A stretch of DNA of 62,344 nucleotides from Gammaproteobacteria bacterium (GCA_019748175.1 JAIEPX010000027.1:1-62344), one strand, 5' to 3'. Positions 38,381-48,337 are shown, counted from the first letter of the stretch. Notes: generated from the letters alone by a model not told the origin. Translations and numbers: made by a program.

Positions 38381-39733
38381 ATGAGGATTCAAATTTTAGG
38401 GGCTTGCGGTAAGTTTATGAGCGGTTTGGCTTTGATGGCAAAGCAGCTGGGTCATGATGTCATTGGTCTTGATAAGAATATTCACTCGGAGTTGGCACGG
38501 CAGTTGGTGGAGGTAGGAATACCTTTGCAAGAAGGCTACGATGCCAATTTGCTGGATAAAACAGCAGATTGCGTGGTCGTTGGGAATGTGATGTCACGAG
38601 GATATCCTGTTGTAGAAGCGTTATTAGATTCAGGACTGCCTTATACTTCAGGGCCGCAATGGATGGCGGAACATATTTTAGAGTCGAAATGGGTCATTGC
38701 TGTGAGTGGCACGCACGGAAAAACAACTACAACGAGTCTAGTGTCATGGATTTTAGAAAGCGCGGGACTAAATCCAGGATTTTTGATTGGTGGAGAGCCT
38801 CATAATTTTGGTGTTACCGCACGTTTGACAGACAGTCCATTTTTTGTAATTGAAGCGGATGAATATGACAGCGCATTTTTTGATAAGCGCCCGAAATTTA
38901 TTCACTATCGCCCTAAAACTTTAATCATGAATAATATCGAATTTGATCACGCTGATATCTATGAAAATTTAGAAGCCATTAGAAGACAATTTCATTATTT
39001 AGTACGAACCATTCCGAGTAAAGGTCAAATTATTTCGAATGCAACAGATAATAATTGTGCTAATGTTTTAGTGCGAGGATGTTGGAGTAGTGTTGTAAAA
39101 TTTGGCGGAGAAAATGGTGATTGGCATGCCCGTGATGTTTCAAGAGATGGAAGTCAATTTTCTGTTTATCATAAAGAAAAATTAATTGGAAAAGTTCACT
39201 GGAAATTAATTGGCCAACATAATGTTGAAAATGCATTGGCTGCTATTGCAGCTGCAGTGCATGCGGGTGTTGAACCAAGCAAAGCCGTTTCAGCATTAGC
39301 AACATTTGAAGGTGTGGCGCGTCGTATGCATTTTAGAGGCGAAGTGTCTGGTGTGAAAGTCTATGACGATTTTGCTCATCATCCGACAGCAATTAAAACA
39401 ACACTAGCGGGTGCGCGTGCCAATTTAGGATCCACTCGAATTTTTACCGTGGTGGATTTTGGTTCGTACACGATGCGAACAGGGCATCATCAAAATACTT
39501 TAACTGACGTATTTGCAGATGTAGATGGAGCCTTTTTTCTAGCACCTTCTACAGTGGAATGGAATGTGTCTGCATTAGCAGATGCAGTCGATTGTCCTGC
39601 AACAGTCTGTGAAGATTTACCTAATCTTGCACAAGCCGTAAAAGAAAATGTGAATTCTGGTGATGTAATTTTAGTGTTATCCAATCAAGATGCTGCAGCG
39701 ATTGTCCGTGCACTAGGAATTAATCCTTCATAG
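38381..39733 (+). CDS. mpl: UDP-MurNAc:L-Ala-gamma-D-Glu-meso-DAP ligase (Mpl)
   Basis: Recycles cell-wall tripeptide by joining it to UDP-MurNAc in the cytoplasm; 450 aa, Mur ligase fold. Visible: N-terminal Rossmann-like RIQILGACGKFMSGLALMA, P-loop VIAVSGTHGKTTTTSLVSW, GFLIGGEPHNFGVTARL, FVIEADEYDSAFFDKRPKF, NNIEFDHADIYEN and YDDFAHHPTAIKTTL. AGGA lies before the ATG. It is followed by ubiX, a pairing common in gammaproteobacteria, although a palindromic repeat now lies between them. Confidence 0.96.
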   Translation: MRIQILGACGKFMSGLALMAKQLGHDVIGLDKNIHSELARQLVEVGIPLQEGYDANLLDKTADCVVVGNVMSRGYPVVEALLDSGLPYTSGPQWMAEHILESKWVIAVSGTHGKTTTTSLVSWILESAGLNPGFLIGGEPHNFGVTARLTDSPFFVIEADEYDSAFFDKRPKFIHYRPKTLIMNNIEFDHADIYENLEAIRRQFHYLVRTIPSKGQIISNATDNNCANVLVRGCWSSVVKFGGENGDWHARDVSRDGSQFSVYHKEKLIGKVHWKLIGQHNVENALAAIAAAVHAGVEPSKAVSALATFEGVARRMHFRGEVSGVKVYDDFAHHPTAIKTTLAGARANLGSTRIFTVVDFGSYTMRTGHHQNTLTDVFADVDGAFFLAPSTVEWNVSALADAVDCPATVCEDLPNLAQAVKENVNSGDVILVLSNQDAAAIVRALGINPS

Positions 39734-39767
39734 GAAGGTTGTTTAATAATAGTGAGCTTTCTGATCA

Positions 39768-39836
39768 AGTCATCCCTAGCGAAGCATGGCCAACCAGAGA
39801 AATATCTTGGATCACCACGCTTCGCTCGCGATGACT
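39768..39836. repeat. palindromic dispersed repeat, copy 2 (mpl-ubiX gap)
   Basis: Arms 39768-39796 and 39808-39836 pair at 23 of 29 positions around an 11-nt loop. The right arm matches 5085-5110 at 24 of 26 positions. The same GCTTCGCTCGC-type core is reminiscent of short palindromes scattered in intracellular bacteria. It separates mpl and ubiX and could act as a weak terminator. Confidence 0.75.
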
Positions 39837-39857
39837 ACGCTTAAATAGGTAAATATA

Positions 39858-40469
39858 ATGAGTAAAAAATTAACGCTGACATTAGCAATAACAGGCGCGT
39901 CAGGATTTCGTTACGGGCTTCGTTTATTAGAATGTTTATTAAAGTCCGGACATCATATTTATTTATTGGTTTCTGAAGCAGCGCGAGCTGTTGCAATTCA
40001 CGAAGAAAATTTAAATATTCCCGGACAATCTTCTTTGCTCAAAGAATTTATTCAGCAGCGTTTTTCGGTTGATGCGAATCAATTCGATGTTTTTTCTGCA
40101 CAGGAGTGGACTGCGCCGATTGCGAGTGGATCCGCTTATGTTGATGGAATGATAGTGTGTCCTTGCAGCAGTGGGACATTGGCAGCGATTGCGAATGGAT
40201 TGAGTAATAATCTAATCGAACGAGCCGCTGATGTAGTGATTAAAGAGCAGCGCAAACTCATTTTAGTGCCTCGCGAAATGCCTTTATCTGCAATTCATCT
40301 AGAGAATATGTTGAAATTAGTTCGCTTAAATACGGTCATTATGCCGGCTTCACCTGGATTTTATCATCAGCCTAAGAGTATTGATGAGCTGGTTGATTTT
40401 GTGGTGGCTCGAATTTTGAATACTCTGGGGATTGAGCAGGATTTGCTGCCTGCTTGGGGAGCAAGTTAA
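39858..40469 (+). CDS. ubiX: Flavin prenyltransferase UbiX
   Basis: Attaches a dimethylallyl group to FMN to make the prenyl-FMN cofactor of the decarboxylase UbiD in ubiquinone synthesis. The 203-aa flavoprotein has TLAITGASGFRYGLRLLECL at the N-terminus, SGSAYVDGMIVCPCSSGTLAAIANGLSNNLI in the middle, and LILVPREMPLSAIHLENML near the end. All are UbiX signatures. Normal length. UbiD is not in the window. Confidence 0.95.
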   Translation: MSKKLTLTLAITGASGFRYGLRLLECLLKSGHHIYLLVSEAARAVAIHEENLNIPGQSSLLKEFIQQRFSVDANQFDVFSAQEWTAPIASGSAYVDGMIVCPCSSGTLAAIANGLSNNLIERAADVVIKEQRKLILVPREMPLSAIHLENMLKLVRLNTVIMPASPGFYHQPKSIDELVDFVVARILNTLGIEQDLLPAWGAS

Positions 40470-40593
40470 ATTATAACGAACAATATATTATTTTATTAAT
40501 AAAGTATCGGAGTGCCAATGAAACATTCTAAGGAGTTTATTTTTTTTTCAGACAACAGATGATAAATTTATTTCTAAAGCTATTGACGCTATT

Positions 40594-40944
40594 ATGGAGC
40601 CCTTATCTTCATATTTAAAGCCGGATATGATTAAATTAGGTATTGCTCGCTCAATTAAAAACATTCTTTATGTTTTTATGCATTTTGAAAAAAATAGACC
40701 TAATATTATCGATAAAATAAAAAAAATGCAGTCTACCTCTTTGTCTGTTTCAGGGATAACTGATAAAAGTACGTTTGATTATTCGACGGCTATGAATTTA
40801 TTGGTTTTTAAATTAGATTCTGATAGTGAGCGCTTAAAAGCTAAAAAAGCCATCCACTCAGCATATGACCAAGTAGCATCAATTTGTGTACATTTGGAGC
40901 AACAAACTTTACTTGAGAACTTTAGCCCTGCACCTAAGGGATAA
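40594..40944 (+). CDS. Small hypothetical protein; 5' part shifted out of frame at a T9 run
   Basis: Not recognised; 116 aa, AT-rich, helical, no signal peptide. The gene probably starts earlier. An ATG at 40518 with a good GGAG ribosome site opens MKHSKEFIFF and then stops at TGA (40560-40562), just past a run of nine T (40540-40548). With eight T the frame would run straight into this one (FQTTDDKFISKAIDAIMEP), giving a protein of about 141 aa. Either the gene is broken, the homopolymer was misread, or slippage on the T run restores it. There is no good ribosome site before 40594 itself. Confidence 0.55.
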   Translation: MEPLSSYLKPDMIKLGIARSIKNILYVFMHFEKNRPNIIDKIKKMQSTSLSVSGITDKSTFDYSTAMNLLVFKLDSDSERLKAKKAIHSAYDQVASICVHLEQQTLLENFSPAPKG

Positions 40945-41121
40945 GCAATAGATTCGTATTTTTTTAAGTATTGCTTTATACGAAGTCTAGTCCAGAGGAG
41001 TAAGGTGAAGTCATTTTCAGCTGTCAGTTGTCGCAGTATGTTATATATTAAATTGTAATAATTTTAAGGGTTTTATGGCCTCATTTTTTGGAGCAAAAAT
41101 GTGGAATCTTCATAGAAATAA

Positions 41122-41150
41122 TTGACATTTCACCGGATCTCTGTTATCGT
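41122..41150 (+). promoter_or_regulatory. promoter of the 548-aa coiled-coil gene
   Basis: A consensus TTGACA (41122-41127) is spaced 17 nt from TATCGT (41145-41150), about 50 nt before the start codon. The rest of the 256-nt gap from 40945 shows nothing else that I can name. Confidence 0.6.
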
Positions 41151-41200
41151 TCGACTTATTCGTTAGCAAAAATTAAAGGCATCTTGGAGTAAAAATTATC

Positions 41201-42847
41201 ATGAAATCACCGTTGGCATACGATCGCTTAGCAAAAGAGAATGAAATAGTAGTCTACCACGAAACAGTTAGTTTTCCTGTTAAAAGCAAGAACAATGTCT
41301 ATATTGATGTAGATCGATATATTCACAATGCTTGGAGAGCTGTACTTGATGTAGCCGTTAGCTACGGACTCACAGGCGATCCTAAATACACGCTATATGT
41401 ATTTCCTAATGTTCCCGCTAGCTTTAAAGAACAATTTTATAAAGGGTTTAATGGCAATACTGATGCAGCAGATCAAGCGTATAAATTTTTTAAAGACGCA
41501 ACTTCTTTACCTGAAAGCACTTCTGGTACTAGACGTAAAGGTTCTCCTTCGAATAGTCATGTGCATGTTATTCTAAAAGCCATACTATTTTTAACTAAGG
41601 CGATGTATCAGACAGCTGATGGAGTGGCATTTTATCCTCGAGTCATATTAGACCAATTTGACAATCCTATACCTGTGATAGAAGAGCAGGGAAATTTTTA
41701 TAAACTAGTGCAAAAGGCCGATGGAACCCTACAAAAACATCGACTAACAGATACTGCGTCTACCATGCACACCTTTGATGCTTTTACAAATGTATTCGCT
41801 CAGCTGATTCAACGAAATCGCGTTCAAGAATTTGGTAGTTGGAATGGATTACCTAGTCGGCTGTTTGCTTTGAGTGAAATGATTAAAGTTCGGGGCGTTC
41901 AATATAATACTTCTGTTCAAATGGCGACCTCATTTAAACAAGATTTAAAACTTGCAACAGGTTCTGCTGATGGTCATAAAGAAATCTTGTCGAAAATGAG
42001 ACAAGAAGAAACTCGATTGAATCAGCTAAATAGGGAGTTATTGGTTGAAAAAGATAATCAAGCTCAAGAGATACAGGCTCTCAGGCAAAAAATTCAAGAG
42101 TTGCAATATCAAATAAAAGATTCAACAAGTGTGAATGCTCAACTAAAACAGCAAGCAAGACAACAAAATCTACAAAAAGAATCAGCCTATAGCGACGCGC
42201 TGAGGGCTAAAGAAGCTGAATATGCTAATGCTCTGCGTGAGAAAGAAGCGGCAAATCAGCTTCTAGTTGATGAAGTGAAACGAAACAGAGCACAAATTGA
42301 AGAGTTAAAAAGCATTCAAGCTCTGCAAACCTCACCGACTAAGGGTGGAATGAGAGCAGCTTCCACTGTGAATAATTCGCAAATTACTGAAATGCAGAGG
42401 GCAAATGAGAGATTAGCTTCACATTTAGCAGCTCAAACTGATGTAATGGGTGAGCAAACTAAAACAATTGATGGGTTGACCAGACAAGTTGAAAGACTTG
42501 GTGTTGATAATGAAAGACTTGCCTCAGTAAATGAAAAATTAGAAGCAGAAAATGGTGTTTTACTGAGAGCCTTTCAAAACTTTTTTGAATTTATAATGTC
42601 TTGGTTTCAGGCTGCTCCCGAATCTTTAAAAGATTGCCTCAACGTTGAAGGTGTTCCTAATGCTGAACAAGGGACTACTTTCGCTCAAGTTTTAGTACCC
42701 AAAATTACTCAAGTCACAAGCTTATTGCGAGTTCATGGAGTCACGACTTCATTTGGTATAGTACCAAATGCAGCAGTAACAGATGAAGCAGATGAATCAC
42801 AGGCTGGATCAAAGTTATTTGCTGGTTTGGATTTGAGAACGAAGTAA
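41201..42847 (+). CDS. Coiled-coil protein (548 aa), effector-like, unknown function
   Basis: No family recognised. The globular N-terminal part (about 1-250) has no motif I can name. It is followed by a long coiled coil (about 260-450) rich in Gln, Glu and Lys (EETRLNQLNRELLVEKDNQA; LRQKIQELQYQIKD). A near-duplicate heptad stretch, SDALRAKEAEYANALREKEA, lies in the middle. The C-terminal 90 aa are mixed. No signal peptide or membrane span. GGAGT lies before the ATG, and the gene has its own consensus -35 promoter and no operon partner. Solitary coiled-coil proteins of this size are common among Legionellales effectors; structural roles are equally possible. Confidence 0.75.
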   Translation: MKSPLAYDRLAKENEIVVYHETVSFPVKSKNNVYIDVDRYIHNAWRAVLDVAVSYGLTGDPKYTLYVFPNVPASFKEQFYKGFNGNTDAADQAYKFFKDATSLPESTSGTRRKGSPSNSHVHVILKAILFLTKAMYQTADGVAFYPRVILDQFDNPIPVIEEQGNFYKLVQKADGTLQKHRLTDTASTMHTFDAFTNVFAQLIQRNRVQEFGSWNGLPSRLFALSEMIKVRGVQYNTSVQMATSFKQDLKLATGSADGHKEILSKMRQEETRLNQLNRELLVEKDNQAQEIQALRQKIQELQYQIKDSTSVNAQLKQQARQQNLQKESAYSDALRAKEAEYANALREKEAANQLLVDEVKRNRAQIEELKSIQALQTSPTKGGMRAASTVNNSQITEMQRANERLASHLAAQTDVMGEQTKTIDGLTRQVERLGVDNERLASVNEKLEAENGVLLRAFQNFFEFIMSWFQAAPESLKDCLNVEGVPNAEQGTTFAQVLVPKITQVTSLLRVHGVTTSFGIVPNAAVTDEADESQAGSKLFAGLDLRTK

Positions 42848-42981
42848 AAGCATTTGTCTTCAGCACTTTAGGGCCTCTCGCTACGATTCCAACTGCAGAA
42901 TCTAGGTTCAATGATCACAAACAATGTGCATCTCTTGTTAAATAATTTTCTTTGATCAGGAACTGCTGACAAAGTAGACTT

Positions 42982-45021
42982 TTATTCGTGATTTTTTATC
43001 TGCAGTATTTTTCCATCCCAGTGTTTGAGATGTGGAGCATTGATACGTTCGGATGGAAACAACTGTAGCGTCGTGATTTTTTCATTTTGAAGATCATGAA
43101 TAAGAAGGGGTAATGCATCCTTAAAAGTCAATTTAGGTTCTCTGTTGGGATGAAGAATTCCTTGGTGTGGATCTTCGTATTCCATGAGAGTTCCGATCCA
43201 GAGAGAGGATTTATGATCAGTTAATTCAATATCCGATTGCCATAAATATAAAACAATATCGTAGCGATTTTGATCGTTTGTTTTTGTCATGAGCAGTGCA
43301 GGGGGGCGATTATGATACAGCTGCGGTAGCAGTGGTAAACGACGATCAGGATCTTGCAGGGACAGTCTGTCAAAAAATCCTCGTAGATTTAATGTGGGGT
43401 AATGGCTTTGCCAACCCTTAGTTTCCAGCTGCTTTTTAATAGATTCTAGAGAGCCATACCATTGAATATTTAAAGGATCCGTAGGTTTTCCTATTCGATT
43501 GGATCGTGCTGTAGGAATAACAGGGTTGGCTTTTTGCCACCAATCATTTTCGGTTATATGCGTCGCACTGGGCGGGTGTTGATGAAACTCTATCGTTTCC
43601 TCATATTTCCACGCACTATATCCGGACCATAAAATCAGTAAAATAATGATGGAGGCAATGCTTAATTTTTTCGGCGAGATGTGAGTAGTGAGGTGTCGTC
43701 TGTAAGAAATAGTGACAATTAATAGACACGTTAATCCTAACAAAAAGCTAGCAATGATATCCGTTAACCAGTGAGGACCAAGATAGATGCGTGAAAATGC
43801 CGCTAATCCAACCATTGTTAGCGCAATTTTGTAACAGCGTTTTCTTTGGGCTGTTGGTAATTCGTGTCCGATGATTACGGATAAAAATCCAAAAAATGCG
43901 AGCGTAAAAATAGTATGACCGCTAGGTAATGAAGATGTGGAATTAGAGGGTAAATCAGGTGAAGGTCTAGGAGAATAATAACCATATTTAATGGTTAGTG
44001 CACTGCCAATGACTAAAATCATCAGCGCTAACCAATGTGCTGCAGCACGCCAATTACGTTGATACGTGAGCCATAACAATATCGCAACAGAAAAAGTTAA
44101 AATACATTTTCGATCGCCGAGTAATGTAAACAACGTCATAAAGCTATCAACAATAGGTGTACGAATACTTTGCAACAAATTGTAAATAGGCTGGTTGAGT
44201 GCTGTCAAAATCCCGTGATGTGTAATATTCCACAGAAAAATGAGAAGTAACGTGAAAGAAACAATTACGCCGAATAATAAAAATAATTGGTTATGTAAAT
44301 TCGGTTCGCGAGGATCTGCTAATGGCGTTGTAATAAAATGCCACGATTTGCGGGCACGCATTCCTTGCCATATTTTACTGATGCCTAAATCAAAGACGCC
44401 CCAAATTTTTTGTGCTGTGAATCGAGTGAGCCACACTAATAGCCAAATGGCGATGAGCCCCGCTAAAATAAAGAGAACAAATTTTGTGGCTAACCCAGGT
44501 GGTAATTCCATCGATAATGCACCAATAAATACGCCGGGTAACATATAGACAATAGCCCAAAGCGTTGCTGAAATACTGGCAGCCAATAAAAAATAAATCG
44601 GGTGCATATGTAAAAGCCCCGCAATTAAAGGAACGAAACTGCGTACGGGTCCAAAAAATCGTCCGATGATGACGCTTTTGCCACCATGTTTTTCAAAAAA
44701 AAGTTTACCCGCAGGAATCCATTGTGGATGATTAGTGAATGGCCACATATTGGATAAGCGAGTATCGAAATGTTTACCCACCCAAAAACTGATGAAATCG
44801 CCTGTTAATGCTCCTAAGACAGCAACTATAAAAGTGGGTGCAGCGGGCAATACCCCGGAACCTACTAATGCTCCTATAGCGGTCATGGTGACAGATCCAG
44901 GTACTATGGTTCCAATGATGGCGAGTGATTCAATAAAGGCGACAAAAAAAGCGAGAAAATATCCCCAATTGGGATGGGTATGTAAGGTTGTGACCATTCC
45001 GTGGGCAAAACTTTCTAACAT
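42982..45021 (-). CDS. DedA - PAP2 phosphatase - LssY-type fusion membrane protein
   Basis: A three-part inner-membrane protein of 679 aa. Residues about 1-215 are a DedA domain (AFIESLAIIGTIVPGSVTM; GDFISFWVGKHF; GRFFGPVRSFVPLIAG), a family of lipid scramblase-like carriers. Residues about 235-450 are a PAP2 lipid phosphatase with KYGYYSPRP, SLPSGHTIF and SRIYLGPHWLTDI, the three active-site blocks. The last about 200 aa, after one more span, are an LssY-like soluble domain. A similar architecture occurs in Legionella LssY, linked to the type I secretion region. A role in moving and dephosphorylating undecaprenyl-PP or phosphatidic acid is plausible. AGGA precedes the ATG. Confidence 0.9.
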   Translation of the reverse strand: MLESFAHGMVTTLHTHPNWGYFLAFFVAFIESLAIIGTIVPGSVTMTAIGALVGSGVLPAAPTFIVAVLGALTGDFISFWVGKHFDTRLSNMWPFTNHPQWIPAGKLFFEKHGGKSVIIGRFFGPVRSFVPLIAGLLHMHPIYFLLAASISATLWAIVYMLPGVFIGALSMELPPGLATKFVLFILAGLIAIWLLVWLTRFTAQKIWGVFDLGISKIWQGMRARKSWHFITTPLADPREPNLHNQLFLLFGVIVSFTLLLIFLWNITHHGILTALNQPIYNLLQSIRTPIVDSFMTLFTLLGDRKCILTFSVAILLWLTYQRNWRAAAHWLALMILVIGSALTIKYGYYSPRPSPDLPSNSTSSLPSGHTIFTLAFFGFLSVIIGHELPTAQRKRCYKIALTMVGLAAFSRIYLGPHWLTDIIASFLLGLTCLLIVTISYRRHLTTHISPKKLSIASIIILLILWSGYSAWKYEETIEFHQHPPSATHITENDWWQKANPVIPTARSNRIGKPTDPLNIQWYGSLESIKKQLETKGWQSHYPTLNLRGFFDRLSLQDPDRRLPLLPQLYHNRPPALLMTKTNDQNRYDIVLYLWQSDIELTDHKSSLWIGTLMEYEDPHQGILHPNREPKLTFKDALPLLIHDLQNEKITTLQLFPSERINAPHLKHWDGKILQIKNHE

Positions 45022-45048
45022 CAGTGTCCTAACCTCTTTAATAAACTA

Positions 45049-46002
45049 TTAATCTAATTCCTTCGCCATTTGATCGGCGTGATACGAAGAACGAACTAAA
45101 GGTCCACTCGCTACTTGAGAAAATCCTATTTCTTTGGCGATTTTATGATAATGCTCAAATTGAGCCGGAGTCACATAACGTTCGACGCGAGAGTGATGCC
45201 TACTGGGTGCTAAATATTGCCCCACTGTGAGCATATCAACGTTATGGGCTCTTAAATCTGCAAAGGCTTGCTCGAGTTCCGCATCGGTTTCACCTAATCC
45301 AACCATTAAGCCCGATTTAGTCGGTATGTTGGGGAAGCGTAACTTGTGTTCTTTTAATAGTGTGAGTGACCATTGATAATCTGAGCCCGGACGAATGGAT
45401 TTATATAATCGTGGTACTGTTTCAAGGTTATGATTAAAAACATCAGAGGGCGCCAACGATAACGCATCAAGCGCTTTTTCCATACGCCCGCGAAAATCGG
45501 GTACCAAAATTTCAACTTTAATATGAGAAATTCTCGCGCGCAGTGCGCGAATCACGTCGGCAAAATGAGCAGCACCTCCATCGCGTAAATCATCTCGATC
45601 GACAGAAGTAATGACCACGTATTTTAATCCGAGTTGTTCAGTTGCTTCAGCAATTTTATTGGGCTCTTCTGGATCAAGTGGTTCAGGACGACCGTGTGCA
45701 ACATCACAAAAAGTACATCGGCGTGTGCAACGATCACCCATGATCATGAATGTTGCTGTGCCGTGTGAAAAACATTCAGGTAAATTAGGACAAGAAGCTT
45801 CTTCACAAACAGTCACTAATTTTTTTTGTCGCAGCATATTTTTTAATTCAAGAATTTTTTCGTTCGATGGTAATTTGATTCGTATCCAATCAGGTTTTGC
45901 TAACGCGGGTTCAAGGTTTTCAACTTTCACAGGGATGCGTGAAAGCTTATCGGCAGCGCGTTGTTTTTGATTGGGGTCAAGCAATGGCGGGTTCTGATTC
46001 AT
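45049..46002 (-). CDS. lipA: Lipoyl synthase
   Basis: Radical-SAM enzyme that inserts two sulphurs into protein-bound octanoate to make lipoate. It has the auxiliary cluster motif [12 protein letters not shown] and the radical-SAM motif CTRRCTFCD, followed by [11 protein letters not shown] and [14 protein letters not shown] take the ATG at 46002 ([10 protein letters not shown], 317 aa), similar to other LipA openings. An ATG at 46017 is also possible, and neither has a strong ribosome site. The start lies inside the end of lipB, so translation is probably coupled. Confidence 0.95.
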   Translation of the reverse strand: MNQNPPLLDPNQKQRAADKLSRIPVKVENLEPALAKPDWIRIKLPSNEKILELKNMLRQKKLVTVCEEASCPNLPECFSHGTATFMIMGDRCTRRCTFCDVAHGRPEPLDPEEPNKIAEATEQLGLKYVVITSVDRDDLRDGGAAHFADVIRALRARISHIKVEILVPDFRGRMEKALDALSLAPSDVFNHNLETVPRLYKSIRPGSDYQWSLTLLKEHKLRFPNIPTKSGLMVGLGETDAELEQAFADLRAHNVDMLTVGQYLAPSRHHSRVERYVTPAQFEHYHKIAKEIGFSQVASGPLVRSSYHADQMAKELD

Positions 46003-46654
46003 GGATTTCAACTTCATTAATAATATTGCAATTGGTGTAACCAAATTGCTGACATATATTGGGGATTAATCGACCCGCGACAGTGGCGACTGTGGTATCG
46101 GGTGAAAAATCGTGTACTTGTGTTACCAGAAGATTTTTAAATCCACACGGATTAATGCGTTGAAAGGGCGATAAATCCATGTTCACATTAAATGCGATAC
46201 CGTGATAACTACAGCCTTGTCGCACTCTTAATCCAATCGAACAAATTTTAGCCCCGTCAACATAGACACCCGGTGCATCGGCACGAGGAGCAGCATGAAT
46301 TCCATATTCAGCGAGAGTAGTTACGACACTATTTTCAAGTAAGGTAACTAATCGACGAATTCCAAAACCTAATCGTCGTAAATCTAACATAAAATAAGCG
46401 ACTAATTGTCCAGGGCCGTGGTAAGTGACTTGTCCACCACGATCCGTTTGTACAACAGGAATTGTGCCAGGATCAATAACATGTTCAGGCTTTCCTGCTT
46501 GGCCTTGTGTAAAAACAGGAGGGTGTTCGAGTAACCAAATTTCATCTGTGGTATTTTCGGTGCGAGTGAGAGTGAAAGTTTGCATACGAGCAAAAGTGGC
46601 AGCATAGGCTTGCATGCCGAGTTGACGAATGATGATATCGCTGGAACTATTCAT
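45977..46654 (-). CDS. lipB: Lipoyl(octanoyl) transferase
   Basis: Moves octanoate from acyl carrier protein to lipoyl domains, the step before LipA. The 225-aa product carries [20 protein letters not shown], the conserved Lys in [24 protein letters not shown], and the catalytic Cys in RINPCGF. It belongs to the cell-wall/lipoate operon order rlpA-dacA-ybeD-lipB-lipA, also found in Escherichia coli. Confidence 0.96.
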   Translation of the reverse strand: MNSSSDIIIRQLGMQAYAATFARMQTFTLTRTENTTDEIWLLEHPPVFTQGQAGKPEHVIDPGTIPVVQTDRGGQVTYHGPGQLVAYFMLDLRRLGFGIRRLVTLLENSVVTTLAEYGIHAAPRADAPGVYVDGAKICSIGLRVRQGCSYHGIAFNVNMDLSPFQRINPCGFKNLLVTQVHDFSPDTTVATVAGRLIPNICQQFGYTNCNIINEVEIHESEPAIA

Positions 46655-46661
46655 AAAATCC

Positions 46662-46934
46662 TCACAATGCCATGATCACACTTTCAGCTTCAGAGAGCGC
46701 AGTGTAGATTTGATCGAGTTGCTCTTGACTAGTCGCTGTAAATGTTACGGATAATGCTAAAAAATTGCTCTCTTTACTTTGGCGAGAAGAAACGGCGCCT
46801 TCACTAAGATCTTTGACATGCTGATTAATAATTTTTAATACAGTCCCTTCAAATTCAGGTGTGTTTTTACCCATCACTTTAATCATGTATTCACAAGGAA
46901 ACTGTAGGACAGGTGTGCGATCAGAAGTCATCAT
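46662..46934 (-). CDS. ybeD: YbeD family protein (DUF493)
   Basis: A small 90-aa ACT-like protein of unknown role. It matches the family in [20 protein letters not shown], the central [19 protein letters not shown] strand region and the C-terminal [18 protein letters not shown]. The gene lies between dacA and lipB as in Escherichia coli, 7 nt before lipB, so they are in one operon. Two ATG codons in a row (46934 and 46931) make the exact start uncertain by one residue. Confidence 0.9.
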   Translation of the reverse strand: MMTSDRTPVLQFPCEYMIKVMGKNTPEFEGTVLKIINQHVKDLSEGAVSSRQSKESNFLALSVTFTATSQEQLDQIYTALSEAESVIMAL

Positions 46935-47008
46935 TTACTCACAAAATGGCCATCGAAAAAAATAGTTTCTGATAGCCATTGTTGATTCACATTCATAAGG
47001 ATTCTTAA

Positions 47009-48229
47009 TTAACCAAACCACCGATGAAAAGTAATGTTTAAACGATCACAAAGTCGGCTCCACAGACCACCTTGTGGGTTGTCTTTTAACGCGATTAAAG
47101 GTTGTGTAGCTATTTCTTTATCACCGAGCATAATTTTTACGGTACCGTAAGTATTCCCTTTAATAAGAGGTGCTTTTAATTCTTTATCGATCACCATCGT
47201 TGCTTTGATGTCTTTTAATTTTCCTGTTGGAAGAATTACCACTAAATCATTCGCGAGACCGATGTCGGCAGATTTATCTTTTCCTAAATAAACGCGAGGT
47301 TGGCTAACGGTTGTATTAGCAGAAAATAATTTGTGCGATTCAAAAAAATGAAAGCCGTAATTTAATAAAGCTTCTGTATCGTTTGCGCGACTGTCTTCAC
47401 TTTTTGATCCCATCACCGCTGCAATTAAACGAGTGTCTGATTTTTTCGCAGAAGCGACTAAACAAAATCCTGCTTCTTCAGTGTGGCCTGTTTTAAGACC
47501 ATCTACCGAATCGTCACGCCACAATAATCGATTTCGGTTGGGCTGTTTAATGCCATTAAACGTGTACCATTTTTGTTTGTACCAAGGATAATATTCCGGG
47601 AAATCTTTAATCAGTGCACGACCGAGTAATGCCATATCGTACGCTGTAGAATAATGTTGAGGGTTAGGTAAACCTGTTGAATCAACAAAATGAGAATTTT
47701 TCATGCCCAATGATTTTGCAGTTTGATTCATTAAATCAGCGAAGGCTTCTTCTGTGCCTGCAATTAGTTCTGCAAGTGCAACGCACGCATCATTGCCAGA
47801 AGCCACAATAATTCCTTGCAATAAATCATTCACTGGAACTTTGGTGCCTATTTTAATAAACATGCGTGAGCCACCGGTGCGCCACGCTTTTTCACTGACG
47901 GTGACAGGCGTGTCTAGCGAAATTTTTCCTGATTTGAGTGCGCTTGAAATAACATACAAGGTCATCATTTTAGTGAGCGAAGCGGGAGGCACTTTGTCGT
48001 GAGCATTTTTTTCGGTCAAGATTTGTCCGTTAACGCCGTCTAATAACACATAAGATTTTACAGCAAGATCGGGAGCGGTAGGAATAAAGTTGGATGCGTT
48101 GGGGCTAGTTGCAGCGGCAGTTGCTTTGAGCATGAGTGGCGTGGCTTGGTCTGCTAAGCAGGGTGTGGTTCCAAGCGTGAAGGCTGCAGCCATCAAGAAA
48201 GCAGAGATTGCTTGCTTGAAATTTATCAT
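47009..48229 (-). CDS. dacA: D-alanyl-D-alanine carboxypeptidase (PBP5/6 type)
   Basis: Periplasmic penicillin-binding enzyme that removes the last D-Ala from peptidoglycan stem peptides. Signal peptide about 1-26 (ending TTPCLADQ). Active-site blocks: SxxK as PPASLTKMMTLYV, SxN as IVASGNDACVAL, and KTG as DGLKTGHTEEAGFC. A C-terminal beta domain and an amphipathic tail (GGLWSRLCDRLNITFHRWF) anchor it on the inner membrane. GGGAGA lies 6 nt before the ATG. Length 406 aa is normal. Confidence 0.96.
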   Translation of the reverse strand: MINFKQAISAFLMAAAFTLGTTPCLADQATPLMLKATAAATSPNASNFIPTAPDLAVKSYVLLDGVNGQILTEKNAHDKVPPASLTKMMTLYVISSALKSGKISLDTPVTVSEKAWRTGGSRMFIKIGTKVPVNDLLQGIIVASGNDACVALAELIAGTEEAFADLMNQTAKSLGMKNSHFVDSTGLPNPQHYSTAYDMALLGRALIKDFPEYYPWYKQKWYTFNGIKQPNRNRLLWRDDSVDGLKTGHTEEAGFCLVASAKKSDTRLIAAVMGSKSEDSRANDTEALLNYGFHFFESHKLFSANTTVSQPRVYLGKDKSADIGLANDLVVILPTGKLKDIKATMVIDKELKAPLIKGNTYGTVKIMLGDKEIATQPLIALKDNPQGGLWSRLCDRLNITFHRWFG

Positions 48230-48314
48230 GACGTGTCTCCCGTAATAAAAATTGAATATATAGTTGGGGGGATCTTAGCATAGTGAAATGGAGTTTTACA
48301 GGGTGAAGGTTGGG

Positions 48315-48337
48315 AAGGGGGCAAGAATTGACCCCTT
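48315..48337 (-). terminator. hairpin between rlpA and dacA
   Basis: On the plus strand AAGGGGGCAA pairs with TTGACCCCTT (9 of 10 positions) around a 3-nt loop, 5 nt past the rlpA stop. There is little T run. The stem core is like those at 16393 and 56338. Confidence 0.45.
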
